Positions 12,040 to 22,599 of a stretch of DNA of 64,000 nucleotides are shown here, in pieces. Within the stretch, counting starts at the first letter, position 1; each line of letters opens with the position of its first letter. The DNA is from Vicia villosa. Lineage: Eukaryota > Streptophyta > Magnoliopsida > Fabales > Fabaceae. The notes beneath the pieces are model-generated. The model worked only from the letters and a program-made list of their open reading frames with translations. It had not been told where the DNA came from and searched no databases. Position numbers and translations under genes: made by a program. The DNA is taken from assembly GCF_029867415.1 (NCBI RefSeq), contig NW_026705585.1:496001-560000 (forward strand), read 5' to 3'.

Positions 12040-13550
12040 CCTTAAAATGCCCATGAAGGTGTGGAAGAAGTTAGTCAGATTATAGAGAAGGTTCCTTTGG
12101 GGAAGTGTGAAAGGGGCTCCAAGTTTTTTGGATTAAATGGTTGGATGTTAGTAAATAAACAATAATGGGAGTTTGGGTGTTAAAGATCTTTAGCTGGATA
12201 ACTTTGCTCTCTTAGCAAAATGAAGATAGCGAATTTTGTCGGGTGTTTCTAGTCTTAAGTTAAATCCAAAAAGGACGATCATCTCAATTGGTTTGAGGCA
12301 AGGTTAGTCAAAAAGGTAGGGTTAAGTTTGTAGACTTCTTTTTGAGATTACCATTGGTTAGGGGACATCCATCTTAAGATTATGTTTTAGAGGCTCTTCA
12401 TCATCTCCCAATTTCAAGATGGATTTGTGGGTAAGATGGGAAGGTGGGAAGAGGGTAGGATTTCTTGGGATATTCGATGGATGAGGCATTTATTTGTTCA
12501 CGAAGAACCCTTGGTCTTTGAGTTCTTCTCAACTCTCCAAGTTTTTCAGTTTAGTGAGGAGAGCGATAGGTGGATCTTGAGTCATTCTAAAGATGGTCGA
12601 TTCTTAGTGGCATCTATTTATCTTGTTTAAGCAAGCATGTGTCCTTCCTTTGAGACTCTTGTAGCTAGTGTAATTCCCTCCTTTTCCATTGTTTGGGACA
12701 GATGGGTTCCTTCTAAGGTGGTGGTTCTTTCCTGGAAGCTCGTGCAAGATAGGTTCTCGTTTAGAAAAAACCTTTTCAAGCTAAAGGTTATTGTTGACCT
12801 GGAGGGCATCTCCTGTATATTGTGTGGGGATCGACTTGAATCACCCTTAATCTATTTGTTACATGTACCTTTGCTTCAAGTGTCAAGTATATGATTTTTT
12901 GGTGGTTAGGAGTGCAGTTGGCTCTTCCTAAGGATCTTAGGTATGTCTTTAAGCTTCATTCTCTTTTTAGGCTCTAAGGCTAAGTCAAGAGGGGGATTAT
13001 TTTGATTTGACATGTTATGGTGTGGACCATTTGGTCAATATATAACAATAATTTATTTTGCGGTAAGTCAATAAATGTGGAAGATGGATTGATAAGAGTA
13101 TTTTTTGACTTGAAATTTGTTTCTTAACAGGTATTCATTGAACTTAACATCCTTCTCTAACTGACTCCAAAACGCTATCATATGTCTGAACCAATAGAGA
13201 TCAAGAGTTTTGACATGCTTTAGAAGTGCTCGATTGTCTTTTATGTTGCTCTGTCTCTTGGTCCGTTGATGGTGGGTCATGGTGTCAGAGCTCTAATCAG
13301 GTATTTGTTGGGGGTGCTTTGTCATGCAGGTTCTCTATGTAGTTTCTAGTTTTTTGGGGGGGAGCTTATTGTTTGTTGCTTAGGCTTTTCTTTTCATTGT
13401 TTTTGACGTTTAGTGGTTGCGGTTTATTTGTTTTTTTACCTGTTTCTTTGGCACTCCTTGTGCCATTTGACTTTATTGTTGGTTGTTGTAGGGTTATTTA
13501 CCTATATTTCTTTATTTATTTATTGTTCCTGAAAAACACTTTTGGATAGC
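12040..13550 (+). pseudogene. LINE (non-LTR retrotransposon) ORF2 remnant
   Basis: Frames are broken, but translation gives the C-terminal landmarks of a plant L1-type reverse transcriptase. Near 12080-12230 are RRFLWG and G-S-L-G-V-K-D-L followed by NFALLAK. A reverse-transcriptase zinc-binding domain follows at about 12640-12890, with VLSWKL, DRFSFRKNL and an ILCGD cysteine motif. Catalytic fingers and palm are missing, as is the endonuclease. The 3' end was not located exactly. No function is expected. Confidence 0.7.
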
Positions 13551-14230
13551 CTCCCCAAAGTTAATCAGGTGAGACCTCAACAGTTCTATATGTTTCGAGG
13601 CTATGGTGTGCCTGTATTTTCTGTATGATGTTGTTATGTTGGTTGTTTTCTTTCCCTCCATGGGAAGATCCCTTTTAATACTTAACCCTAATAATCTGCA
13701 TTCATTGTGTAGTGACCCTCCAGCTCCCATCATCAATATCATTCTATAACTCTCGTCGTCACCATCATGAGATGCAATGTCCCTTCACTTATTTTCACAA
13801 CGTCCGTGCAGCCATTTGACTACCGTAACCTTCAGACCGACTTGACATTTCGATTGTCTGACTAGGCGTGCCATTCGTTCCATCTGACTTCGTACATCGA
13901 TTCCTGGTTGGTGTATCCTTCCTCGCGTCTGGCTTCTTGTCCTGACTCCGGGTTGGTGTATCCTTCCTCGCGTCCGTTTTATGTCCCGACTCCGACCCCT
14001 TCACACATATCGACTATTTACCTGCGATCAGTTTGTTCAGTATATATCCCTCATCTGGTTTACAAACCGCCCTTAAGAATTTTAGGGTGTACATTTATAT
14101 TATTGTGTCATTAAAAAAATGTAGTTTGTATACAACACTCACATTCCTCAAATAATAAGACGCATTTTGCAAAGAACAAAATTGTGACTAGTTCTCACAT
14201 CCAAAGCAGACAATACCTTATAGTTGCAGT
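13551..14230. other. Intergenic interval with a 45-bp tandem repeat
   Basis: No gene is recognised. A 24-base segment beginning GGTTGGTGTATCC is repeated at 13906-13929 and 13951-13974, with related flanks (period 45 bp). The zone 13740-14010 is visibly richer in C and G than its surroundings, and both strands have short open frames, but the predicted peptides are unlike any family I know. Confidence 0.5.
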
Positions 14231-15578
14231 CAGGGCTGGCCCAAACAATTAAGAGGCCCTGTTCTAATATTTTAAATAGGCCTTTTATAAAATAAAATAT
14301 AAAATACATACTAATAATTCTTTTTAAAAATAATATATAAAGATTTTATTAGTAGTTAATAAAGTAGTAGTGTTTTAAAAATCAGACCGATCATCAAACT
14401 AGTGAGTATACTGACTCATTGATTTATTAGTTAAACCACTGAGTTAGTGGTCCAACCGCATGAGTAGATCAGATTAAAGTAGATAACTCGGTTGAATAAA
14501 CTATTCTCTATAACAAAATTATATAGTTATTAAACCGGTCAAACAGGATGGTTTTGTTTTTAAAAAAATCACGATACCTATAAAATTTCAAAATTTCATA
14601 ATTTTACAAGGTCATTCTTTAAATTTAAATTCTAAACATCATCATCACATGCAACAAAATAATATAAAACACAAATTTAAATAAATTTTTAATAATATAT
14701 AATAGATAAATCGAACAACAAAATAATTGCTATGTATAATAAATTTAATTCTAAGGAGTAAAAGTTGTTCCAAATAATTTTCTAACAAAGTCTACTTATA
14801 TTTTAATTTTATTTTTTTTAAAAAGATTATCAAATTCAAAACGGCGTCATTTTATCTGGAAAAAATAAAGCAATCATTTAACTCGTCGGTTCGTCAATTT
14901 TTATCAATTATGACAAGTTTCCATCATTTTAATAGCTTATCTGATCTAACAATCAGAATAGATCGATGACTCTCTAATTTAAGGTTCAATCGGTTCGACC
15001 AATTGATTTGATCCCATTTTTAAAACACTATAGTAACATGAAAGATATTAAATTTGTGAGAAAAATTATAAAACTCTCTAAATATTATATTAAATTAGAT
15101 TAAGTTAAATTATTAAAAAAATAAATGTAATAATTTCTTTAATTCTAATGATTTAATTAATAATTAATAATTAATTTATTAATTTTGTAATGTATTATTA
15201 TAAAATAAAATATAACAATATAATTTAAAAAAATGATATATGCTTTATAAAAAAAAAATATTAATAGAACAGACCACAATATATAATATTTTATTTGAAA
15301 AGATTTTAAAGTAAGGGAAGTTTTCAGGTTTTCTCTTTTAAACTTAATAGATATATATGTGCCTTAAAAAAAAGGGGGATTGTCGCTTTTAAATTTGGAC
15401 CGACAAGCTTCTATTCAAAACATAACACTGGACTAGTATGCTATTTGCATTGATCAATCATATTTGACATAAATCAAATTTATATTAGTTGTAGCATATA
15501 TTTAATATATTTTGAGGCCCCTATAAAGTTAAGGCCATGTGTTGTGACTCCTGTTGTAAGGGCACAGGGGCAGGTCTG
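14231..15578. mobile_element. Non-autonomous hAT-like transposon, degenerate
   Basis: The left end is CAGGGCTGGCCC. The right end, on the minus strand, is CAGACCTGCCCC (9 of 12 match). Flanking octamers GTTGCAGT (14223-14230) and GATGCATT (15579-15586) agree at 6 of 8 positions, consistent with an eroded 8-bp hAT duplication. The body is AT-rich and noncoding and holds a nested inverted-repeat element. Confidence 0.6.
14368..15030. mobile_element. TIR element nested in the hAT-like element
   Basis: TAGTGTTTTAAAAAT opens the unit and its exact complement closes it at 15030. Next to these ends are GACCG / CGGTTCGACC segments. No coding region is seen. The terminal design resembles the element at 54753-55603 (TTTTAAAAA followed by GGTC...ACCG), so the two may be one superfamily. 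A TAG on both flanks could be a 3-bp duplication. Confidence 0.55.
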
Positions 15579-16097
15579 GATGCATTAGTCCGTAGACTTA
15601 ATGTCAATAAAAACATTAGTGTTAAAAAAAGGAAATATACCTACATACTCGAGATTTTGACTCTTTAGTCCCTTAGCCTCAAATTATCTGACTGAGAGCT
15701 AAACAACAAAATTGAGTTGTTGGTTTAAGCCAAGTTTGACTTGAAAATAAATTTGTGATAAGAATTTTTTTCAATTCATTTCAATTACAAGAATATTTTG
15801 ATAATATATTTTATCACATTTAAGTATTTGAGTGAGTGAATATAAATTAAAATATGCACCACCGGATCCATGTAGATATGAATCCAAACCTATAAAAAAA
15901 GTGAGGATGAGGATAGTCTTTTAAAAAACATGGAAGAAAAATGACAATGTGCCATTTTAGGCGTATTTTTAGGCCATCTCAGTGTAACTCGGCATCTTTT
16001 CCTAATCACTCCATCACTACACCTCTTTCCATTTTTTTCATTCATACCCTTTCACTATCTTATCATCATTAGTAGATTAGTATCACAATTCATAACC
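15579..16097. other. Upstream region of the FAF-like gene
   Basis: AT-rich and noncoding. It contains pyrimidine runs and several poly-A and poly-T tracts typical of plant promoters. No transposon end was recognised. Confidence 0.4.
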
Positions 16098-16105
16098 ATA
16101 TATAA
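16098..16105 (+). promoter_or_regulatory. Candidate TATA box of the FAF-like gene
   Basis: ATATATAA lies about 125 bp before the first in-frame ATG and about 320 bp before the second. It would give a pyrimidine-rich leader. A weaker TATAATA at 16173 would leave almost no leader before the 16223 ATG. Confidence 0.45.
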
Positions 16106-16222
16106 CACACTCTCTATCTTTGGGCTGAGGATATTATATTAATACCCTCACCCTCTTCCCATCTCTTCCTTCCTATAATACCTTCTCAAATCTCAATCAA
16201 CAATATCACATGATTCATCGTT

Positions 16223-16999
16223 ATGATTTTCTCTTTGTATTTTCAGATCATTCTCTCCTTTTCTCTCTCTTTTCTTTTTCATCTTTTTAACTTCAAGAAA
16301 CACTTTCACTCTTTCTTCACCACCACCACCAACAATAATAATCATAAATGCCCCAACCCTAACTCTACCTATCCAGTTTCATCTAAATCAAAGCTTTTGA
16401 TCTCTCTTCCACCGCATTCAATGATCCATGATAATATGGAGCCGTCGATGGTTTGTACAGAGGGTATTGGATTTGAAAGCATGCAGTTGGTAGATGATTA
16501 TGATTATTCGATAATAGATGAAAATAATGAAGGTGATGAATATTATTGGAAGACTACTAGGGTTGTAGAAGAAGAAGAAGAAGAAGAAGAAGAAGAAGAA
16601 GAAGGTGTAAATGGTAATAATAAGTTTCCGCCGCCGCTTTCAACGTTAGGCAGTAACGGTCTACCAAATTATATTCTGTTACCGGTGAGGATGAACGGAA
16701 GATTACAACTCAACAAAAAGAAAGTAAAAAGACCTAAAACTGTTTATGCGGATAGAGAAGATGGGCGGTTGAGATTGTTTCTTGTTACAGATGAATGTTA
16801 TATAGAAGATGATGAAGTGGAACAAGAGGAAGAGGAAATGGTTGAAGAGAGTAGGTATGAATATGAGGAAGATGATAGGGTTAGAGAGTGGAATAATAAT
16901 GAAAAGTATAGAAAGAGGTATCACTGTCACCACCAATTGGTGGATAATATTCATGGAAGTCATGGCAATCTACTCATGTATGGAGTTGGTATTGTATGA
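16223..16999 (+). CDS. FANTASTIC FOUR (FAF) domain protein
   Basis: This is an intronless frame of 258 codons from the first ATG. The FAF signature lies at about residues 134-187: FPPPLSTLG, then LPNYILLPVRMNGRLQL, then the basic KKKVKRPKTVYADREDGRL. FAF proteins are plant-specific. The founding Arabidopsis members affect shoot meristem size through the WUSCHEL-CLAVATA pathway; FAF-like relatives are poorly characterised. A run of 12 Glu (GAA repeat near 16570-16602) precedes the domain, and a second acidic stretch follows it. The first 66 residues are hydrophobic, then Ser/Thr/Asn-rich, unlike the rest. ATG at 16421 or 16436 is therefore a good alternative start, leaving the upstream part as 5' leader. 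The family call is firm; start and function are not. Confidence 0.82.
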   Translation: MIFSLYFQIILSFSLSFLFHLFNFKKHFHSFFTTTTNNNNHKCPNPNSTYPVSSKSKLLISLPPHSMIHDNMEPSMVCTEGIGFESMQLVDDYDYSIIDENNEGDEYYWKTTRVVEEEEEEEEEEEEGVNGNNKFPPPLSTLGSNGLPNYILLPVRMNGRLQLNKKKVKRPKTVYADREDGRLRLFLVTDECYIEDDEVEQEEEEMVEESRYEYEEDDRVREWNNNEKYRKRYHCHHQLVDNIHGSHGNLLMYGVGIV

Positions 17000-17351
17000 T
17001 GATTAAGTATATACATTGGAATTGCAAGTTTTGTGGCCTCATTTGTGTTGGTGTTGTTGTACTTCTTTCCAACTTCTAGTTTTTTGTCATACTTGTATTT
17101 TGTGATAAAGGCTAGATAGAGGTTCTATGTTGTACTCGATGTGTATACATAATAAATAAAAGGTGTTTTAATATAATCTCGTAATCAAATTTTCTCTTTC
17201 AAATCATAAGGTATTCTAACTTAAAATAGAAATTAATCCCAAAGTGCATGAGTGTGCTAATAGACTAGGGGATATGATTGGCTACCTTCCCTGTTCCATA
17301 ACTTTGATGCCTTTGGTGTAAAAATAGGATACATAAATGAATAAAATAATA
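17000..17351 (+). terminator. 3' region of the FAF-like gene with polyadenylation signal
   Basis: AATAAATAAA at 17151-17160, about 150 bp after the stop, is a plausible poly-A signal. T-rich elements precede it. The remainder up to 17351 is noncoding. Confidence 0.45.
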
Positions 17352-17591
17352 CTCCCTCCGTCCCACAATGAGTGACCCAGCCCACCTTTTCACACATATT
17401 AAGAAAAGTGGTTAAAAGTAAGAGAGATAATAGAATTTTTACTATACTACCCTTATTATGTATTGGAAATGATGAAACTTTTATTAATTAGAGGGTAAAA
17501 CTGGAAAAAATGTATTGAAAATTGAAATGGATCATTCATTTTAGGACATCATTTTATTCCAATTGGGTCACTCATTGTGGGACGGAGGGAG
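17352..17591. mobile_element. Stowaway-type (Tc1/mariner) MITE, 240 bp
   Basis: The left end CTCCCTCCGTCCCACAATGA has a matching inverted copy at the right end, and the repeats extend through GTGACCCA. TA flanks both sides (17350-17351 and 17592-17593). Size, CTCCCTCCGT terminus and TA duplication define plant Stowaway MITEs. The interior does not code. Confidence 0.95.
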
Positions 17592-17593
17592 TA

Positions 17594-18164
17594 GTACATT
17601 TTAGAGAGAGAGATGGTGATTAATTAGAGACACACAAAGTTACCAAAGGTATCGAAATCAAAGGTAACATATCCTTCTCCATAAACCAATTTAATTTATC
17701 ATCCAAATTTCTATCTAAACAGGTCTAATTTTTAAAACCGAGCCCAAATTTAAAATTTAAAGTAATTTCTTATTTCACCTTATAGTGTAAATAAATATCC
17801 TATACATTTTCAAAAATACTCCTGAAAAATCGAAAATATATATTTGGTGCGCACCTTTTTTTAATTTACACTTATGTAAAATCGAAAATGCACTTCTGGT
17901 ATAAATCAGAAATATAGTTCTGATTCTTAATAATGTTGGTTAATGACATGTTCCTCTTTATGGCTTTATCTTTGTATTCTACTTTTATTTATTTTATAAA
18001 TACAGTAGTAATTGATTGGAAAAAAAATAGCCATATAAAATCAACAAACTAAAGTATTAATTAAGGAAAAAATTTACATTAAATGAGTCATATATTTATT
18101 ATTATTTAAAGGAAAAAATCAAAATATTTATTATAAATATGATATATAAATGGGCAAAGTGGCT
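17594..18164. other. AT-rich spacer
   Basis: No gene, RNA or transposon end was recognised between the Stowaway MITE and the retroposon at 18175. Confidence 0.5.
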
Positions 18165-18174
18165 AGGTATGCAT

Positions 18175-18736
18175 CTCCTCCTCTTCTACCCTAGCCGTCG
18201 CTTTTCTTCTTTAGCCTTCCTCTCTCTCAAAGAGGGGTGATTTAGGATCAATTTTGATCCAAAATCACCCCTCCAAATCGTTTTTGTTTATGTATTACTT
18301 AAATAAGTGATTTTCACACTTTTTCTTTTTATCTTTTTGTAATTTCGTTGGTCATTTTTTTGTTTTGATTTCCCATATTTTTGTGGTGTATTTTGATTTC
18401 TCGTCTTTGTGCGGGTATTTTGTTTTTCCGTTTTTGTGCGGTGTTCATTTGTTTCAGGTTGAAAGATTAGTTTCGATCTAGTGCAGATTCAATCAATGAC
18501 TTTGGTGCCGTCAACGCTACAGATCCGGAAGCATGAATATTTCGGACATCTCAATATAGTCAATACATTAATATTTGTAGGCATATGCAATTTGCCGTTT
18601 TATGCTATTAACATGGATGCTGTGGATTTGTTCGCAGATTCATCCTTTTTGTTTTTGGCGATTTTGAATGTGTATTGCAACGATGTACTCTACCGATTTG
18701 AATGAATGAATATCATTTATTTTCTGTCAAAAAAAA
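18175..18736 (+). mobile_element. LINE-derived non-autonomous retroposon
   Basis: The perfect 10-bp repeat AGGTATGCAT flanks the unit (18165-18174 and 18737-18746), and the unit ends in an A-run after ATTTTCTGTC. These are the marks of target-primed reverse transcription. The 5' part is CT-rich like a leader. The rest has a 74-codon frame (18481-18705) with no recognisable domain. The 562-bp length is too short for a LINE, and no Pol III box was recognised for a SINE, so it is probably an internally deleted LINE. Confidence 0.75.
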
Positions 18737-18746
18737 AGGTATGCAT

Positions 18747-19829
18747 GGTGCGCTTCAGTTGCTCAACCCTTGGTACATTTAGTCACTAAAAGGCTTTCTA
18801 GTCTGATTGGCACTGTGCTGAAAAACAACGGATGAAAGACAATGTTTGCGACCTAAAGCTTCAGCGAGATAGGTGCTTAGAAGTTTCTACTTTTCTTTAT
18901 GAGGTGAAAATATTTTACTTCCCATGAAGCTCGTTGGTTCTCTTTTCGACTAGGTGAATTAGCTGATGAGAATAGTATAAATGAAATATCAAGATCTGTC
19001 TCTCATTGACATCTCAAGAATTCTGACCGAACTAGTCTGTTGAGGAAAACAACCAAACTTGGCTACAGCAAAGTTTGTTTTTATAGAGTGCTTCTTAAAT
19101 AACACAAATTTACTTCCAAGGTTTACACAATAGAAATATATGAATATTTTAAGCTTAGAAAAATTTCTTCTTTCGATCATTGATGTTGAGCAGGTATTCT
19201 TCCTTGTAGAGCTTTTTGCATTCTTTCTATCTTGTGATAAATATTCTGAATTCTTATCTTCATCCCTCGAGGAAGACTAACGTTATCAGATAGTATTCTC
19301 ACTCTCAACATTTTGCCTTGTCTCTCATTTTCTTTTTCATAGCTGCTTTTGATTGTGTCTGATATTGCTTGTGTACTAGTGGTAACATATTACTCTTCTT
19401 CGCTTTCATATTTAAGAGTCTTACCATATCTTCATTCAATATCCTTACTTATTTCCTTCAATTCATTTTTCCTTAATATCACATTCTCATATGTTTTTGC
19501 ACGTATATTATCTTCTTTTAGTGTGCATTTTTCTCTTATGCGGCCATATTCTCTTTTCTTCTTCTTCTTTAGATTCTCCTTATTTGTATTATTTTTTCCA
19601 AGTGTACCTCTTTGCAGCCTTTTTGTTTCTCTCACTCTCTTGTGCATATAATCTGCATCATTGATTCAATCTTCCAATTTCTCTTAAAATAGATACAGAA
19701 AATAGATTTGTTGGAGAATGAGAGATATTGAGTATCCATACAACAAATAGTTGTTAGAGCATTAGCTAGAAACTAAGTAAAGTGGCGCTTGTAAAACTAG
19801 GATAGATGATGGGACGTATGAGAATAGTA
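18747..19829. other. Noncoding interval with T-rich stretches
   Basis: No gene is recognised. The 100-codon plus-strand frame at 19349-19651 is made of Ser, Leu and Phe from T-rich sequence and resembles no family. This may be internal sequence of the neighbouring decayed copia element. Confidence 0.35.
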
Positions 19830-20672
19830 ACACTATAGTGTACAATCTTATGTCCAATCTCGCAGGGTAGTGGATATGATGTTGTACTGTAGTCACGTGT
19901 TAATGTACTTTAATAATATTTTCCCACAAGTTCCCTTCACAACTAACTTCATGATTCATAGGCTTGTGATAGAATTAGATGAAGCTTGATTAGAGGTCAG
20001 AGTCACTATCTTTTTCCTCACACTTAACAACTTGAGTCAAAGGCATATGATTGGTTATGGTGAAGCTTGATTAGAGTAAGTCTTCGGACCTTTGAGGTAT
20101 CAGAGTCGTAAAGAGTTAAGAGTGTAACTCAAATATTTTCTGGATAAATTCTTGTAGAGCATTGACTTGATAGCCTATATGTTTGATTACATTTGTTGCT
20201 TCTTAAAGATCTTCTTTAAGATGTTTTCCCTTTGAATTAGAGACTTCATATAAATAGTGATGAAACTTGTTCAGAGTTCAAAGTCATTATCTTACATCAG
20301 AGTCTGCATGCTATAGAAATCTTCAGAGATCTCCGGTCTTCATATTCTGCTTATCTTTAGAGTCGATCTAGATAGTCTTCTTTTAGTAGATGACTTGATA
20401 CTTGTAGAAGCAGATTCGTCATTGTAAACACTTCTTTGCATAATACATCGGTTTAGAGTGCATTGATTGTATAGAGTTCAGAGATGTCTTGTTCAGAGTC
20501 TCGAAATTCATTTGTTCATAGTCCACAACTTGCATGCTCAGAGTCTAGAGCCTATAATTCTGATCTACACACTTTAACAAACCGTTAGAAAACAAATTTG
20601 TTCTCCATACAAGTGTACTTGTTATCATCAAAACTTCAAGGATTAGTTGACAAACCAAACTTGTTCCAACGC
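19830..20672 (-). repeat. Copia (SIRE/Maximus-like) LTR remnant, minus strand
   Basis: Read on the minus strand from 20672, the stretch opens with GTTGGAACAAGTTTG and, after about 40 bases, TTTTGATGATAACAAG, the start typical of legume SIRE/Maximus LTRs. It then has the characteristic recurrent CTCTGA / CTCTGAAC phrases. The left boundary is uncertain. Confidence 0.55.
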
Positions 20673-21055
20673 TATCTCTTTAGTGATACCATATACTCTC
20701 GTGAGTTAATTGTCTGATTTGATTTTGAGATGAATATTATGATTTTAATTATCTTATTTAGTTTTGAGATGGGTATTCTAAAGTTAGATATCTCATTCGA
20801 TTTTTATATGAATAAGAGAGAAAATTATGGCTATTATAAAGTCAGTGAGAGTAAGTTTATGTTTCTTATATAACATGTCAATTTTATTGTATTACGTGAA
20901 AATGGTATGGTTTATTATGTGAAACCAAGAAATCTTTAATGAAAACTTAGCGATGAAAGGTCTTGGGAACACCTCTTTTGTATTAAGTTATTATGTAATT
21001 AGAGATTATTCTCAAGAAACCCTTTCGGATATCACAAAAGAGTTTATGAAGGTGC
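20673..21055. other. Interval between two copia LTR remnants
   Basis: No coding frame longer than chance. It may be leftover internal retrotransposon sequence. No primer-binding site was identified. Confidence 0.35.
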
Positions 21056-21605
21056 GAGAAACACGAGAACGGGGGTTTGAATTGGGTTTGGAGGTTTAAA
21101 ATAAATTCTTTCCAAGTCAAAAACAAAGAACACAAGAACAAAAATAAATAACACAATTATTTTTTTCCTGGTTCACTTCTAACAAAGTTAATCTAGTCGA
21201 CTCACCAAGGTGATTTTGCCTTCTCAACAAGGACTTAATCCACTATAACTGAACTTATTACAGAACCACAACAAATACCAATTGTTGGTATTGCAAACCA
21301 CAAAAACTACCCGTCAATATCTTCTTGAGAAATTCTGACTATACCCTAGTCTCTCAAGGAACTATTAACTTACAAGTTGAAATACAAAGGTTGTGTTTAC
21401 AAAGTTTTTTCTTGAAAGGGGATTACACATATTTGAATACAATCAAAAACACAAGAGTGTTTAGCAAGTATATGAACAAAAGCCCACTTGCTGCAAGTTA
21501 ACGAACAAAAGTTCACTTGCTTTTACAAAACTTTACAAAGAATATATCAGAGTAAATTAAGAAGTGTTTCAGCGTAAGTTTTGTTGAGTGTTGTTAGCAG
21601 GACTT
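21056..21605 (-). repeat. Copia LTR remnant, minus strand, left part
   Basis: On the minus strand this is the downstream part of an LTR, ending in a segment (CAATTCAAACCCCCGTTCTC) like the R-U5 end of SIRE-type copia LTRs. Its continuation lies at 26427-27186; the two halves are separated by the TIR element at 21606-26426. Confidence 0.5.
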
Positions 21606-22503
21606 TGAGCTGTCAATATGGGCTACCCGGCCCTAAACGGGCCGGTCCTAGCGGGCCTTGGGCTTTTCAGGGCTGGGCCAAAAAGGCCCTGAATAATATG
21701 GGCTCGAGATTTACTACCCGAGCCCGGCCCTAGATGGGCTTCGGGCTACCCGGCCCTAAATGGGCTTTTTTATTTAAAAAAATTAAAATAAAAACTCCAT
21801 GATATTTATTATAAATAAAATTAAAAATTATGTTATTTTAAACATAATACATTTTTAAGTACTATATTATCTCTTATAAATACTATAATATGTTTCTAAA
21901 TACAATATATGTCTAAATTGTATAAAATAATACTTGAATATTTATTATAAAAGAAAAAATAATATAATACGATGAAAAAATGTTGATTATATTAATGTAT
22001 AATATTTAAAATAGAAAGATTGAATAAAATAGAAATAAAATTTAGTGAAGTAAGAAAAATCAATATGCTATTTTGGAGTAAGATAATATAAATATTAATC
22101 TACTATAAAGCTAATACTAAACAATTGACCAATCTTCCTTATTTGCCCTTTCACCAAAAAAAATCTACACTACAACTTGGACATTTACGTAATTAACAAA
22201 TTAACCAAACACTTTTAATTTGGACTAATAAGAACTTGACAAGTGGTGTATTATGTCAAATAAGCCAACACTTTTCACTTTGTCATTGGCCACATTATTC
22301 ATTTCAAAACCATCCCTTTATCTCCTTCCTCCTCACTTTCGTTTTCTCTCTCTCTTCTTCTCTTTTATCACTTTTTCCTGAAACCCTAATCTGCCGCCGA
22401 GTTACCAAAGTTCAAGCAAAGAAAGAACCGAAAAAGATAACAACAAATGGCATTAGGGTCACGATCGATAACCGGAGATCCAGAAATCGATAGAGAACAG
22501 TGA

Positions 22504-22589
22504 AGATCTTATGCACGTCCAACCGCCATCGACATAGCCCTCGCCAATCTTCTTCGCGAATCACCTAACACTCTCTACATTACAACCAA
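22504..22589 (+). pseudogene. Putative captured exon fragment inside the Helitron
   Basis: The frame through IDIALANLLRESPNTLYITT is open, has clear coding composition and runs into a consensus splice donor (AA|GTAAGT at 22590). It sits after a leader-like CT-rich segment. I do not recognise the source gene. Further islands at about 22780-22870 and 22940-23000 end in GT-like donors and may be later exons of the same captured gene. No long continuous frame exists. Confidence 0.4.
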
Positions 22590-22599
22590 GTAAGTAAAA

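Noticed and set aside
16210..16293. 27-codon upstream ORF before the FAF-like start
   Set aside because: The transcription start is unknown and the frame lies in the zone that may itself be coding.
19349..19651. 100-codon hydrophobic plus-strand frame
   Set aside because: Composition is explained by T-rich DNA; no start context, domain or splice structure.
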